Assembly: GCA_002490465.1 (NCBI GenBank)
Contig: DKUB01000063.1
Span: 1-14,854 of the forward strand
DNA from: Lachnoclostridium sp. UBA7215
GTDB taxonomy: Bacteria; Bacillota; Clostridia; Lachnospirales; Lachnospiraceae
Length of the DNA: 14,854 nt
Reading direction: 5' to 3'
Below, piece after piece: positions 8,401 through 14,808 of this stretch. A model generated the notes under the pieces. It searched no databases. It was not told where the DNA came from and worked only from the letters and a program-made list of their open reading frames with translations. Both the position numbers and the translations under genes were made by a program. Within the stretch, counting starts at the first letter, position 1; each line of letters opens with the position of its first letter.

Positions 8401-8846
8401 TCGGTAGGCAGATAAACTGCCGGACGTGAAATCAGCCAGACATTGCGGTATATGCCTGACCCCGGGTACCAGCGGCTGTTTGGCAGCTGATATATATTTT
8501 TTACATACAGAGTATTTTCTCCCGGTTTTATGTAGTCGGTCAAATCAACTTCAAAGCGGGAATAACCATAGGGCCACCGAAAGATTTCTTCGCCGTTCAG
8601 GTAAATGGTGTTGTCCATATACACGCCGTCGAATAAAACAGACAGGCGGCCGGAGCCGATGTCATCTGCCAAGAAGGTTTTTTTATAACAGCTGACAGCC
8701 TGGCAGTAGAGATCCTCGCTGTCGTAAATCATCCAGTCGTGCGGAATATCAACAGGTTCCCAGTCGGAAGCCTGAAAAAAAACATTGATATCTGTCCCAA
8801 GCGGTTCTTTTCTGAAAAACCAGTTATCATTAAAAAGCTGTTTCAT
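5424..8846 (-). CDS. Family 2 glycoside hydrolase, probable beta-galactosidase, with C-terminal accessory domains
   Basis: A retaining exo-glycosidase that removes a terminal sugar, most likely beta-galactose, from a glycan. Residues about 1-175 form the sugar-binding domain (YPGSGIYRNVW, 127-137), about 176-258 the Ig-like sandwich, and about 260-560 the TIM barrel with IRSAHN (308-313), acid/base E380 in GIGNE and nucleophile E458 in FGSETAS. A DUF4982-like and Ig-like region follows to about 880. The last 260 residues look like two jelly-roll, CBM6-like modules; the protein ends FDFDWFRFSR, a typical close for CBM6-type domains. There is no signal peptide, so it should act in the cytoplasm on imported oligosaccharides. 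The start at 8846 (MKQLFNDNWF) is chosen because this is where GH2 homology begins and GGGGA lies upstream; the open frame itself runs on to 8912. At 1140 residues it is at the long end of the family. No sugar transporter or regulator adjoins it. Specificity could also be for another beta-linked sugar. Confidence 0.88.
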   Translation of the reverse strand: MKQLFNDNWFFRKEPLGTDINVFFQASDWEPVDIPHDWMIYDSEDLYCQAVSCYKKTFLADDIGSGRLSVLFDGVYMDNTIYLNGEEIFRWPYGYSRFEVDLTDYIKPGENTLYVKNIYQLPNSRWYPGSGIYRNVWLISRPAVYLPTDGTYLSAEQTDNGWSFHADTEICNTGNAPVTVTVRHTLKDAENTVFASMENTCSVPAGQTVDKQVADRLSPKLWDIQSPYLYNVETTILSEESVIDCMTQRFGFRTLKFDNNKGFFLNGNNVKIYGSCEHHTLGALGAAMHKEALYRQMISLRNMGVNAIRSAHNMPAEELLDLCDEMGFLLFTESFDMWEKCKTDYDYGNFFNDWWKKDLTSWVRQNRSHPCVFIWGIGNEIHDTNYDRGLEITRMLRDAVKELDYYGNAVIALGSNVMGGDGAQNCAGEVDLAGYNYSETLYDEHHKKYPDWCIFGSETASTLQSRGIYHFPLTNRLLTFDDGQCSSLGNCTTNWGAKNSDYNIAAHRDRDYCFGQFIWSGWDYLGEPTPYFTKNSYFGQVDTAGFPKDSYFHYQAEWTDYKEKPMIHLFPYWDFNEGQLIDVRIFTNAPNAELFFNDTSLGVQAIDHAHGQELAGDWQIPYRKGVLKAVAYDETDAVIATDIQSSFGDPARLVLLPDKTELLANGEDLLFIEISTEDKDGVFVANGRSRVNVSVSGSGRLIGLDNGDSTDFEQYKGTCRKLFSGKLLAIVAAKTEPGDIQIEVSSPSLPTASLTIPAIAAEIRDGISCREENRPNGEGKMNEIPIRKIELTNKGTSHLDENNRETTITAEIFPKNATYDDITFRAVTLDGVESNSVKIKAEGHQAVVQAAGDGKFRLTCSATNGKDVSEVISELEFEVTGLGAATMDAYKMVNGINNAGCTSEAKLSFQGGVYITSEERTRFLFEQVDFGEYGSDEIHIPIFSFEDELPIEIWLGDSEQDGSLCLVKDTYRAKSWYNHYQENVFTLSQRIKGVQTISIVVYPSIKMSLQGFYMTEREKAYGLLYATENNSITGDAFTVGEKTITEIGNNVTLEFEHMDFGEDGPKQITICGHSPIPVNTIHIRFFDDDGSEVSHMVEFPQSDGYQELTFPIQDFKGTGRINFIFMPGSKFDFDWFRFSR

Positions 8847-8918
8847 AAGTAATCCCCATTTCCGTGCCGCACCTGTGTACAGGCAACATTTTTTGTATAA
8901 ATAGAATAGCAAAAATCT

Positions 8919-8947
8919 TTGACAGTGTCTATCTTTTTCTTTATACT
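8919..8947 (+). promoter_or_regulatory. Strong promoter of the GNAT-sortase operon
   Basis: Perfect TTGACA (8919-8924), a 17-base spacer and TATACT (8942-8947). The start of transcription would be near 8954, about 14 bases before the acetyltransferase ATG, so the ribosome site lies at the very 5' end of the message. The same 121-base interval must contain the leftward GH2 promoter, for which I see no convincing match. Confidence 0.87.
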
Positions 8948-8967
8948 TAATAGAAAAGGAAAAAGAA

Positions 8968-9441
8968 ATGGGGGAGCGTATGCAAATCTGTCGGATTGGA
9001 CCGGAAAAGCTTGGAGAAGCACTGGATTTGGTCTGGGAAGTATTTGAACAGTATGAGGCACCGGATTATGAAGAAATGGGTATTAAGACTTTCCGTCATT
9101 TTATTGAGTATGGCAATATGGTGGAAAAAGTCAATCAGGGCGAAATGATATTTTGGGGATGTTATTTGAATAATTTTTTAGTGGGTGTAATTGCGCTCCG
9201 GACCGGTCAGCACATCAGCCTTTTATTTGTCCGGGGAAAGTTCCATCGGCTGGGTGTGGGGAGACGGCTTATCAGGGTGGCGGTCAGTGCTGTTCAGGAT
9301 AGGAACCCGGAGATTTGCGCAGTAACAGTAAATTCATCACCTTATGCCGTAGAATTTTATAAAAAAATTGGTTTTGAACCGCTTGGGGCAGAACGTGCTG
9401 AGGATGGTATACGGTTTACATCAATGAGAATGCCATTTTGA
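8968..9441 (+). CDS. GNAT-family N-acetyltransferase
   Basis: A 157-residue single-domain acetyltransferase of the Gcn5-related fold, transferring acetyl from acetyl-CoA to an amine; the substrate is unknown. The acetyl-CoA pyrophosphate loop is RLGVG (94-98, the Q/RxxGxG motif A) after the strand ISLLFV (83-88), and motif B is NSSPYAVEFYKKIGF (122-136). ATG 8968 has AAAAGGA seven bases upstream; the in-frame ATG at 8980 follows GGGGGAG closely and is an alternative start that would drop four residues. It is the first gene of a three-gene operon: the sortase starts 17 bases after its stop. A link to cell-surface metabolism is suggested only by that position. Confidence 0.9.
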   Translation: MGERMQICRIGPEKLGEALDLVWEVFEQYEAPDYEEMGIKTFRHFIEYGNMVEKVNQGEMIFWGCYLNNFLVGVIALRTGQHISLLFVRGKFHRLGVGRRLIRVAVSAVQDRNPEICAVTVNSSPYAVEFYKKIGFEPLGAERAEDGIRFTSMRMPF

Positions 9442-9458
9442 ATTTGGGAGGCACAAAT

Positions 9459-10229
9459 ATGAGTAAATGGGTTTCTAATATTATTGTAATTATCTGTATT
9501 CTTGTTTTTCTTGCCAGCGGGCTTTATCTTTTGCGCTATTATCTGAGTGCGAGGCAGACGGAGGGAGAGCTGGATGAACTTCTGAGTTTGAAAACAGAAG
9601 GGGAAGCGGAGATGGATAATGAGGTGGTAACAACACCGGAGGGCAAAAAAATATTAAAAAAATATAAAAAGCTCTACAAGAGAAACAGTGATTTGATTGG
9701 CTGGGTAACTGTTGATGGTACGCCGATTGATTATCCTGTAATGCAGACCAAAAACGATCCGGAATTATATCTTCACTGCAATTACAAAAAAGAGTATGAT
9801 GTGAACGGACTGCCGTTTCTTGATGCGAAATGTGATGTTGAGGATATGCAGAGCAATCTGATTATGTATGGCCATCATATGAAAAGTGGTCTGATGTTTG
9901 CCCATCTTGTTGATTATGATTCTGTGGATTTCTATAAAAAACATCCGGTAATACAGTTTGACACTTTGTATGAGGAACGCAAATATGAAATTGTAGCGGC
10001 CTTTTACTCGCAGGTTTACAAAGAGGACCAGGATGTATTTAAGTATTATAACTGGCCGGGGCATCTGACCAAAAAACAATATAACAATTATGTGAAAAAT
10101 GTAAAAAAATTGTCCCAGTATGATACAGGGATTACTCCGGAGTATGGCGAACAGTTGATTACACTTGTGACATGTGCTTATCAGACAGAAGATGGACGTT
10201 TTGTTGTAGTGGCAAAAAGAAAGGAATAG
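9459..10229 (+). CDS. srtB: Class B sortase (cysteine transpeptidase)
   Basis: A membrane-anchored transpeptidase that cleaves a C-terminal sorting motif of exported proteins and joins them to the cell wall. The 256-residue protein has an N-terminal membrane anchor (about 5-28) with the catalytic domain outside the membrane. The triad is visible: His139 in MYGHH, Cys239 in TLVTC and Arg247 in DGRFVV. The spacing and the additional helical region between about 150 and 220 fit class B rather than class A or C. ATG 9459 is chosen because GGGAGG lies seven bases upstream; the in-frame TTG at 9438 has no ribosome site. The gene is six bases from the next gene. No protein with an LPxTG- or NPQTN-like sorting signal is encoded in the window, so this may be a general or housekeeping sortase, as single class B sortases are in several Clostridia. 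The symbol names the class, not proven orthology. Confidence 0.93.
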   Translation: MSKWVSNIIVIICILVFLASGLYLLRYYLSARQTEGELDELLSLKTEGEAEMDNEVVTTPEGKKILKKYKKLYKRNSDLIGWVTVDGTPIDYPVMQTKNDPELYLHCNYKKEYDVNGLPFLDAKCDVEDMQSNLIMYGHHMKSGLMFAHLVDYDSVDFYKKHPVIQFDTLYEERKYEIVAAFYSQVYKEDQDVFKYYNWPGHLTKKQYNNYVKNVKKLSQYDTGITPEYGEQLITLVTCAYQTEDGRFVVVAKRKE

Positions 10230-10235
10230 GTTTAA

Positions 10236-11402
10236 ATGGAGAAACGGAATATTTCCAGCAGGGATACCTTTCAGACTTCCCGCGCTTTTTTAGAAGAAAA
10301 GCAGAATTTCTTTTCTATGTTGGTGAGGGAGGTGTGTGTTCCGTTGCAATGTATCCGCTCTGCTCTGCAAAGGAATAACGAGCAGGAGAGGAAGAAAGCA
10401 TTGCAGGCTTTATCTTATATTTCTAAAATTCTGGATGCGATTGCAGAGTATGAAAAAGTGGAGAGTGGCAGCCCGCAGCTTGAGTACCGGTCCTTTGCGG
10501 TAGATGAATTGCTTACCAGCTGTTTTTCTGAGTGGGAGGAAACAGCGGACCGATATGGGATTTCGTTCAGACACAATGTCGGCATGTCCTGTCAGAATTA
10601 TTATGGGGATGCGGAACGGGTAATCCATATTATAGACCATATCATTGGGAATTGTATGATAGCGTCTGGAGAGGGAGGACATGTTGATGTATGGGTCAGT
10701 GACATTGCACAGGGGGATGGGAGCAGCAGACTTGTATTATCAATTGAAGATAATGGTGTTCCTGTTGATAACGGATATTTTGGGAGAGCATATCAACTGG
10801 ATACATGGGGAGATAAACGGGACTGGGAGTTTTTGGGGGAGCGTCCGGGAACAATATTCTCTCTGATTATTGTGAGGAAACTTTTGCAGAGTATGGGCGG
10901 CCGGTTAAAGCTGGAACACAGGATGGATATGACAAATGTGCTTGTTGTCGAGATACCGCTGAATCAGTGTCTGCCGGATATCAGGCGGGACAAATCAGAA
11001 AAGGATATAAATAATCTGCTGCCGGAATACTCTCTTCTGTATGTAAACAGTCTGATTGAAAAGGAAAAAAACAGAACCGGTATCCATGTAGTCAGTGGAG
11101 GTATGGAGGCGCTGAAATGGTTGAAAAGTACAGCTGAGCGTATCGATGCGGTATTGCTGGAAACAGAACTGGGCGATATGGATTTTCTGGAGTTTGCGAA
11201 AAAAGTGCGGTCTGCCCAGCAGGAAGATATCTGCCGGATACCGCTTATTGTACTGGACGCAGAGCCAAGTCTGGAAATGATTCAGGAGGGAATGCGCTTT
11301 GGTATCAACTGCTGGCTTGATACACTGGAAGATACAGCCCGGCTAGGTCAGATCCTGAAAGTGCTCCGGAATAGTGATTCAGAAACTGATATCCGGAAAT
11401 AA
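10236..11402 (+). CDS. Pseudo-hybrid sensor kinase: HisKA/HATPase-like plus receiver-like, phosphorylation residues lost
   Basis: A 388-residue cytoplasmic protein with the outline of a hybrid histidine kinase but without its chemistry. Residues 25-41 align with the H-box (SHELRTPLNAI type) as VREVCVPLQCI, where the phosphorylated His is Arg31. About 85-242 resembles an HATPase: N-box-like DAERVIHIIDHIIGNC (125-140), G1 box IEDNG (170-174), and a degenerate G2 region RPGTIFSLIIV (203-213) followed by LLQSMGG (216-222). About 264-378 resembles a receiver domain with Glu309 where the phospho-accepting Asp would be, no acidic pair at its start (YVNS, 269-272) and no conserved Lys near 361. There is no membrane segment or sensor domain. 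AAAGGA lies ten bases before the ATG. It follows the sortase by six bases, so it is translated from the same message. A structural or signalling-adaptor role is inference; an alternative is a decaying kinase, though the frame is intact over its full length. Confidence 0.75.
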   Translation: MEKRNISSRDTFQTSRAFLEEKQNFFSMLVREVCVPLQCIRSALQRNNEQERKKALQALSYISKILDAIAEYEKVESGSPQLEYRSFAVDELLTSCFSEWEETADRYGISFRHNVGMSCQNYYGDAERVIHIIDHIIGNCMIASGEGGHVDVWVSDIAQGDGSSRLVLSIEDNGVPVDNGYFGRAYQLDTWGDKRDWEFLGERPGTIFSLIIVRKLLQSMGGRLKLEHRMDMTNVLVVEIPLNQCLPDIRRDKSEKDINNLLPEYSLLYVNSLIEKEKNRTGIHVVSGGMEALKWLKSTAERIDAVLLETELGDMDFLEFAKKVRSAQQEDICRIPLIVLDAEPSLEMIQEGMRFGINCWLDTLEDTARLGQILKVLRNSDSETDIRK

Positions 11403-12137
11403 ATAGTATATCAGTTTTCTGACATAATCTTTACTGCTTTCATCGGAATTAGAAATAATAGACAGCATGGGGTTCTCGACAGGTGTTTTTATGTCTTTAA
11501 TCAGTTCCTGGTATACCGGACTTTTATTCAGATAAATACCGTAATCCCCTTCCTCTGTTTTTTCCCCTTTTTGAGCGTGGTAAAGATAAGGTTTTAACGC
11601 TTTATATTCCTGTTCCGTAAGAAAACTGCTTAATTCAAGGAAAAAACCTCCGTCCAGATAATTTTTTCCGTCTGCTTCGTCCGCAATCATACAGCTAAGG
11701 TCTGCAGCTACAATCCGGCTGCTGATTTCCGTTAAATCCTCTGCAGCATTTGCACCTATTTCTGCGGCGAAATCTGAGTGGGTATAATAGACATAAAAGG
11801 AGGCGGTGGATTTCTCCGGATCTTCGCCAATAGAAGAAATAAAGTTATCGGAAAATTCTGTCAGCACGCTGTCCATCACCGGTTCATTCAGAACTGCACA
11901 GCGTAAAACCATCGTGCGCTTATGAAAGACATCTGACCAGAGAAGAAAGCATACTACACCTGCCGCCGCTGCGAGGACAAGCAGCTTGGGGAGATAATAT
12001 GTGGTGAAATAGGAGAGCTTTTGCTTACCGTTCATTTTTTTCAGCTTTTCCCGCTCGGACTCCTCATCCTGACGTTTCTGATATATTTCTGCATTCTCTT
12101 TTAAAGATGTTTTTTTCCCTTTAAGATTAATCGCCAT
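11379..12137 (-). CDS. Single-pass membrane protein of unknown function (252 aa)
   Basis: I do not recognise a named family. The first 45 residues are highly charged (many Lys/Glu, probably helical and cytoplasmic), residues about 50-67 are one hydrophobic membrane segment, and the remaining 185 residues should be outside the membrane. Parts of the exterior region (ADLSCMIADE at 145-154; FLELSSFLTEQEY at 166-178; a C-terminal SKDYVRKLIYYLF) recall the fold pattern of extracellular solute-binding proteins, but this is only an impression. The start at 12137 (MAINLKG) is chosen because GAGG is six bases upstream, while the in-frame ATG at 12149 lacks a site. Its last 24 bases overlap the convergent kinase-like gene with no terminator between them. 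It is divergent from the amt promoter. Confidence 0.75.
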   Translation of the reverse strand: MAINLKGKKTSLKENAEIYQKRQDEESEREKLKKMNGKQKLSYFTTYYLPKLLVLAAAAGVVCFLLWSDVFHKRTMVLRCAVLNEPVMDSVLTEFSDNFISSIGEDPEKSTASFYVYYTHSDFAAEIGANAAEDLTEISSRIVAADLSCMIADEADGKNYLDGGFFLELSSFLTEQEYKALKPYLYHAQKGEKTEEGDYGIYLNKSPVYQELIKDIKTPVENPMLSIISNSDESSKDYVRKLIYYLFPDISF

Positions 12138-12205
12138 ATTCCGCCTCATTTCGCTTATATTTTGATATTTTATATCGTATCATATATCTGAAGAAAAAAA
12201 AAGAG

Positions 12206-12234
12206 TTGACAAATAAATCATTCGTGCATATTAT
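12206..12234 (+). promoter_or_regulatory. Strong promoter of the ammonium transporter gene
   Basis: Perfect TTGACA (12206-12211), a 17-base spacer and TATTAT (12229-12234). Transcription would begin around 12241, only a few bases before the leader hairpin at 12245. For the divergent membrane-protein gene an AT-rich -10 such as TATAAA lies around 12160, but no good -35 accompanies it. Confidence 0.87.
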
Positions 12235-12244
12235 AGTATATAGC

Positions 12245-12294
12245 AAAGGCGCTGAGAATTTCTCGCTGAGAGATTCCCGGCGCCTTTATTTTTT
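12245..12294 (+). promoter_or_regulatory. Leader hairpin with intrinsic-terminator form (putative attenuator of amt)
   Basis: Bases 12245-12264 pair with 12268-12287: 19 pairs (two of them G-U) and one A-C mismatch, with a three-base loop. The stem is followed at once by TTTATTTTTT (12285-12294). This is the form of a rightward Rho-independent terminator, yet it lies between the amt promoter and the amt ribosome site with no rightward gene ending upstream. The stem contains CGCTGAGA twice (12250-12257, 12264-12271). No alternative antiterminator pairing is obvious, because almost no transcript precedes the hairpin. Confidence 0.7.
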
Positions 12295-12312
12295 AATAAA
12301 GGGGGAATTTAT

Positions 12313-14103
12313 ATGGCAGAGGAATTTATGAATGCCGTCCACGGAGAGTTGTATGGCATTTGGTTTTTGATTGGAGCGGCACTGGTATTTTGGATGCAGG
12401 CTGGCTTTGCAATGGTTGAGGCAGGGTTTTCCAGGGCAAAAAATACAGGTAACATTCTGATGAAAAACCTGATGGATTTTTGTATTGGTACCGTAACTTT
12501 TGTCCTTATCGGGTTTGGATTATTTCTGGGTGAGGATTTGGTTGGTATTATTGGAAAGCCGGGTTTTGATATTTTCACAAGCTATGAGAGTTTTGACTGG
12601 TCAAACTTTGTATTTAACCTCGTATTTTGTGCGACAACGGCTACTATTGTTTCAGGTGCAATGGCAGAACGTACCCGTTTCCTTTCCTATTGTGTGTACT
12701 CAGCAGTGATATCCGCTTTTATTTATCCGGTAGAAGCACACTGGACCTGGGGCGGCGGCTGGCTTGCACAGATGGGATTTCATGATTTTGCCGGTTCAAA
12801 CTGTATTCATATGGTAGGAGGGGTTTGTGCCCTGATTGGTGCAGCTATTCTCGGGCCCCGTCTTGGCAAGTTTGTAAAGGATAAGCAGTCGGGAAAAGTT
12901 ACAAAAGTAAATGCTTTTCCGGGACATAATATAGCGCTTGGATGCCTTGGCGTATTTATCCTGTGGCTTGGCTGGTATGGATTTAACGGCGCGGCAGCAG
13001 TATCGGTTGCAGAGCTCGGTTCTATCTTTGTAACGACGACAATTGCACCAGCGATTGCAACAGTTGTATGCATGATATTTACATGGGTAAGATATGGAAA
13101 GCCTGATGTTTCCATGTGTCTGAATGCAAGCCTTGCCGGATTGGTGGCTATTACGGCTTCCTGTGACGTATGCGATGCGCTGGGGGCAACAGTAATTGGC
13201 GCAGTGGCCGGACTGCTGGTAATATTTGGCGTATGGCTTCTGGATTACAAACTTCATGTAGATGACCCGGTCGGAGCAGTTGCCGTACATTTTATGAATG
13301 GTGTATGGGGAACATTGGCTGTAGGTTTATTTGCAACGGAGACAGCGCCTGCGTTTGCCAGGGGATATGGCGATGGCACAGCGTTTGGCGCCAATCAGAT
13401 TGCCGGTGAGGGATTGTTTTATGGCGGCGGTTTCCATCAGATGGGGATACAGCTTGCAGGTATGTTCGCCACACTTTTGTGGACGGCAGTAACCATTACA
13501 ATTGCCTTTTTGGTAATAAAAGCGATTTTTGGTCTCCGGGTAACAGCAGAGGAAGAGATTATCGGACTTGACCAGACAGAACACGGTCTGCCGTCTGCCT
13601 ATGCCGGATTTTCTATTACGGATTTCTCTACCGGACTGGAAATTAATGAAAATACAAATCTTGGCGAGGAGGATTATGAGAAGGCCAGTATGATGCAAAA
13701 GAATACTGCCGTCAAGGTAATCCGGACGGAGAGTGTTGGTAATGCAACCGGAATGTACAAAGTAACGATTGTTGCAAAGCCATCAAGGTATGAGAAACTA
13801 AAGGTTGCACTGAATGAGATAGGCGTTACCGGTATGACAGTGACCCAGGTAATGGGGTGCGGAATCCAGAGGGGTGCAGGCGAGCGCTACCGCGGGGTTG
13901 AGTTGGATATGAATGTTCTTCCGAAAGTGCAAATAGATGTTGTTATCGGCAATATTGCAATTGATACAGCTATTGAGACCATTAAGAAAACTCTTTATAC
14001 CGGACATATCGGCGATGGTAAGATTTTTGTCTATGATGTGCAGAAGGTAGTTAAGGTGCGCACAGGGGAAGAGGATTTTGAAGCATTGAAGGATGTAGAA
14101 TAG
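12313..14103 (+). CDS. amt: Ammonium transporter fused to a PII signal protein (Amt-GlnK)
   Basis: The 596-residue protein joins two functions normally encoded as an amtB-glnK gene pair. Residues about 8-410 form an Amt/Mep/Rh channel of eleven predicted membrane helices, with DFAGS (158-162), the twin pore histidines H166 (SNCIHM) and H326 (VAVHFMNG), and HWTWGGGWL (143-151). A linker of about 70 residues (410-480) follows. Residues 481-596 are a PII domain: KPSRYEKL, GMTVTQVMG (507-515), T-loop 517-537 ending LPKV, GDGK (567-570) and the RTGEE (583-587) nucleotide-binding segment. Gln519 (2-oxoglutarate/Mg contact) and Lys538 are kept, but the uridylylated Tyr51 of enterobacterial PII is replaced by Leu531. 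The ATG follows GGGGGA by six bases. PII proteins block Amt pores when nitrogen is plentiful; here the plug is tethered. No separate glnK or glutamine synthetase is in the window. Confidence 0.95.
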   Translation: MAEEFMNAVHGELYGIWFLIGAALVFWMQAGFAMVEAGFSRAKNTGNILMKNLMDFCIGTVTFVLIGFGLFLGEDLVGIIGKPGFDIFTSYESFDWSNFVFNLVFCATTATIVSGAMAERTRFLSYCVYSAVISAFIYPVEAHWTWGGGWLAQMGFHDFAGSNCIHMVGGVCALIGAAILGPRLGKFVKDKQSGKVTKVNAFPGHNIALGCLGVFILWLGWYGFNGAAAVSVAELGSIFVTTTIAPAIATVVCMIFTWVRYGKPDVSMCLNASLAGLVAITASCDVCDALGATVIGAVAGLLVIFGVWLLDYKLHVDDPVGAVAVHFMNGVWGTLAVGLFATETAPAFARGYGDGTAFGANQIAGEGLFYGGGFHQMGIQLAGMFATLLWTAVTITIAFLVIKAIFGLRVTAEEEIIGLDQTEHGLPSAYAGFSITDFSTGLEINENTNLGEEDYEKASMMQKNTAVKVIRTESVGNATGMYKVTIVAKPSRYEKLKVALNEIGVTGMTVTQVMGCGIQRGAGERYRGVELDMNVLPKVQIDVVIGNIAIDTAIETIKKTLYTGHIGDGKIFVYDVQKVVKVRTGEEDFEALKDVE

Positions 14104-14120
14104 AAGATTTATGGTGAATA

Positions 14121-14154
14121 AAGAAAACCCCGAAGAAAATTTCGGGGTTTTCTT
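14121..14154. terminator. Bidirectional terminator between amt and carbonic anhydrase
   Basis: A perfect 14-bp stem (14121-14134 with 14141-14154, core CCCCG/CGGGG with A/T flanks) and a six-base loop. The T-rich right arm (TTTTCTT) serves the rightward amt transcript and the A-rich left arm gives TTTTCTT for the leftward transcript. It lies 17 bases after the amt stop and 25 bases after the anhydrase stop. Confidence 0.9.
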
Positions 14155-14179
14155 ATAAAAATGTGCCTTGTGGCACACG

Positions 14180-14743
14180 TTAATCCAGAAAATCAACAGC
14201 TCCGCTTCCGATATGATAGAATGCACCGCATACTTTCAAATCGTCGCCGTCTTTAATGTTCAGGCTGTCTTTAATAGCAGCTACGCTTCTCTCGACATTC
14301 AGGCAGCAGGCACGGTCCTCATCTTTTTCATCACCGATTGCCTTGCGGATTTCATCGGTTATGTATTTGATATATCCGCCGGGATTACTGGTCATTGCTG
14401 CTCCTACTGCTCCGCAATGCTCGTGTCCAAGCACAACGACAAGATTTGTACCCAGATGGTCTGCCGCGTATTCAACGCTGCCCAGCTGATGTTTATCCAT
14501 TACGTTACCAGCCACACGGATCACAAAGAGCTCACCGATTCCAGCCATAAAAATACTCTCCGGAATTACTCTTGAATCGGAACAGGTCACGACAATGGCA
14601 TAGGGGCTCTGACCCTCATCACAGGTTTTCTGGCGGATTTGCGGTGATACATCTCCGGAACTTGTGGCTGCCGATAAGTAGCGTTTGTTTCCTTCTTTTA
14701 ACTTTTCTAAAGCCTCTGCTGCTGACAAATTTTCTTTACTCAT
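14180..14743 (-). CDS. Beta-class carbonic anhydrase
   Basis: A cytoplasmic zinc enzyme interconverting CO2 and bicarbonate, supplying bicarbonate to carboxylases. The 187-residue protein shows the beta-class zinc ligands and dyad: Cys54, Asp56 and Arg58 in TCSDSR, and His107 and Cys110 in GHEHCGA; VIRVAGN (74-80) is also typical. The start at 14743 (MSKENLSAAEA) is where family similarity begins; the open frame continues upstream to 14812 but without a ribosome site. AAAGGAGG lies 12 bases before the ATG, rather far, and between them is an out-of-frame ATG with a stop four codons on that overlaps the true start (see findings). It has its own promoter and terminator. The bicarbonate link with the neighbouring ammonium transporter may be coincidental. 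Confidence 0.93.
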   Translation of the reverse strand: MSKENLSAAEALEKLKEGNKRYLSAATSSGDVSPQIRQKTCDEGQSPYAIVVTCSDSRVIPESIFMAGIGELFVIRVAGNVMDKHQLGSVEYAADHLGTNLVVVLGHEHCGAVGAAMTSNPGGYIKYITDEIRKAIGDEKDEDRACCLNVERSVAAIKDSLNIKDGDDLKVCGAFYHIGSGAVDFLD

Positions 14744-14779
14744 AATTCGTCCATTCCTCCTTTCGCTGATTGCGATTTT

Positions 14780-14808
14780 ATTATAACATGGTTTGATGGT
14801 GATTTCAT
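14780..14808 (-). promoter_or_regulatory. Probable promoter of carbonic anhydrase
   Basis: On the minus strand ATGAAA (complement of 14803-14808; four of six consensus bases) stands 17 bases before a perfect TATAAT (complement of 14780-14785). Transcription would begin near 14773, leaving a leader of about 30 bases that contains the AAAGGAGG site. The remaining 46 bases to the right edge hold no gene I can support. Confidence 0.75.

Noticed and set aside
8872..8883. Near-palindrome CCTGT-GT-ACAGG upstream of the GH2 start as a possible operator
   Set aside because: Five-base arms are too short to distinguish from chance, and no sugar-responsive regulator is encoded nearby.
12245..12294. The amt leader as an ANTAR dual-hairpin target
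   Set aside because: Only one hairpin is present, with a three-base loop; the paired hairpins with six-base A..G.. loops are not there.
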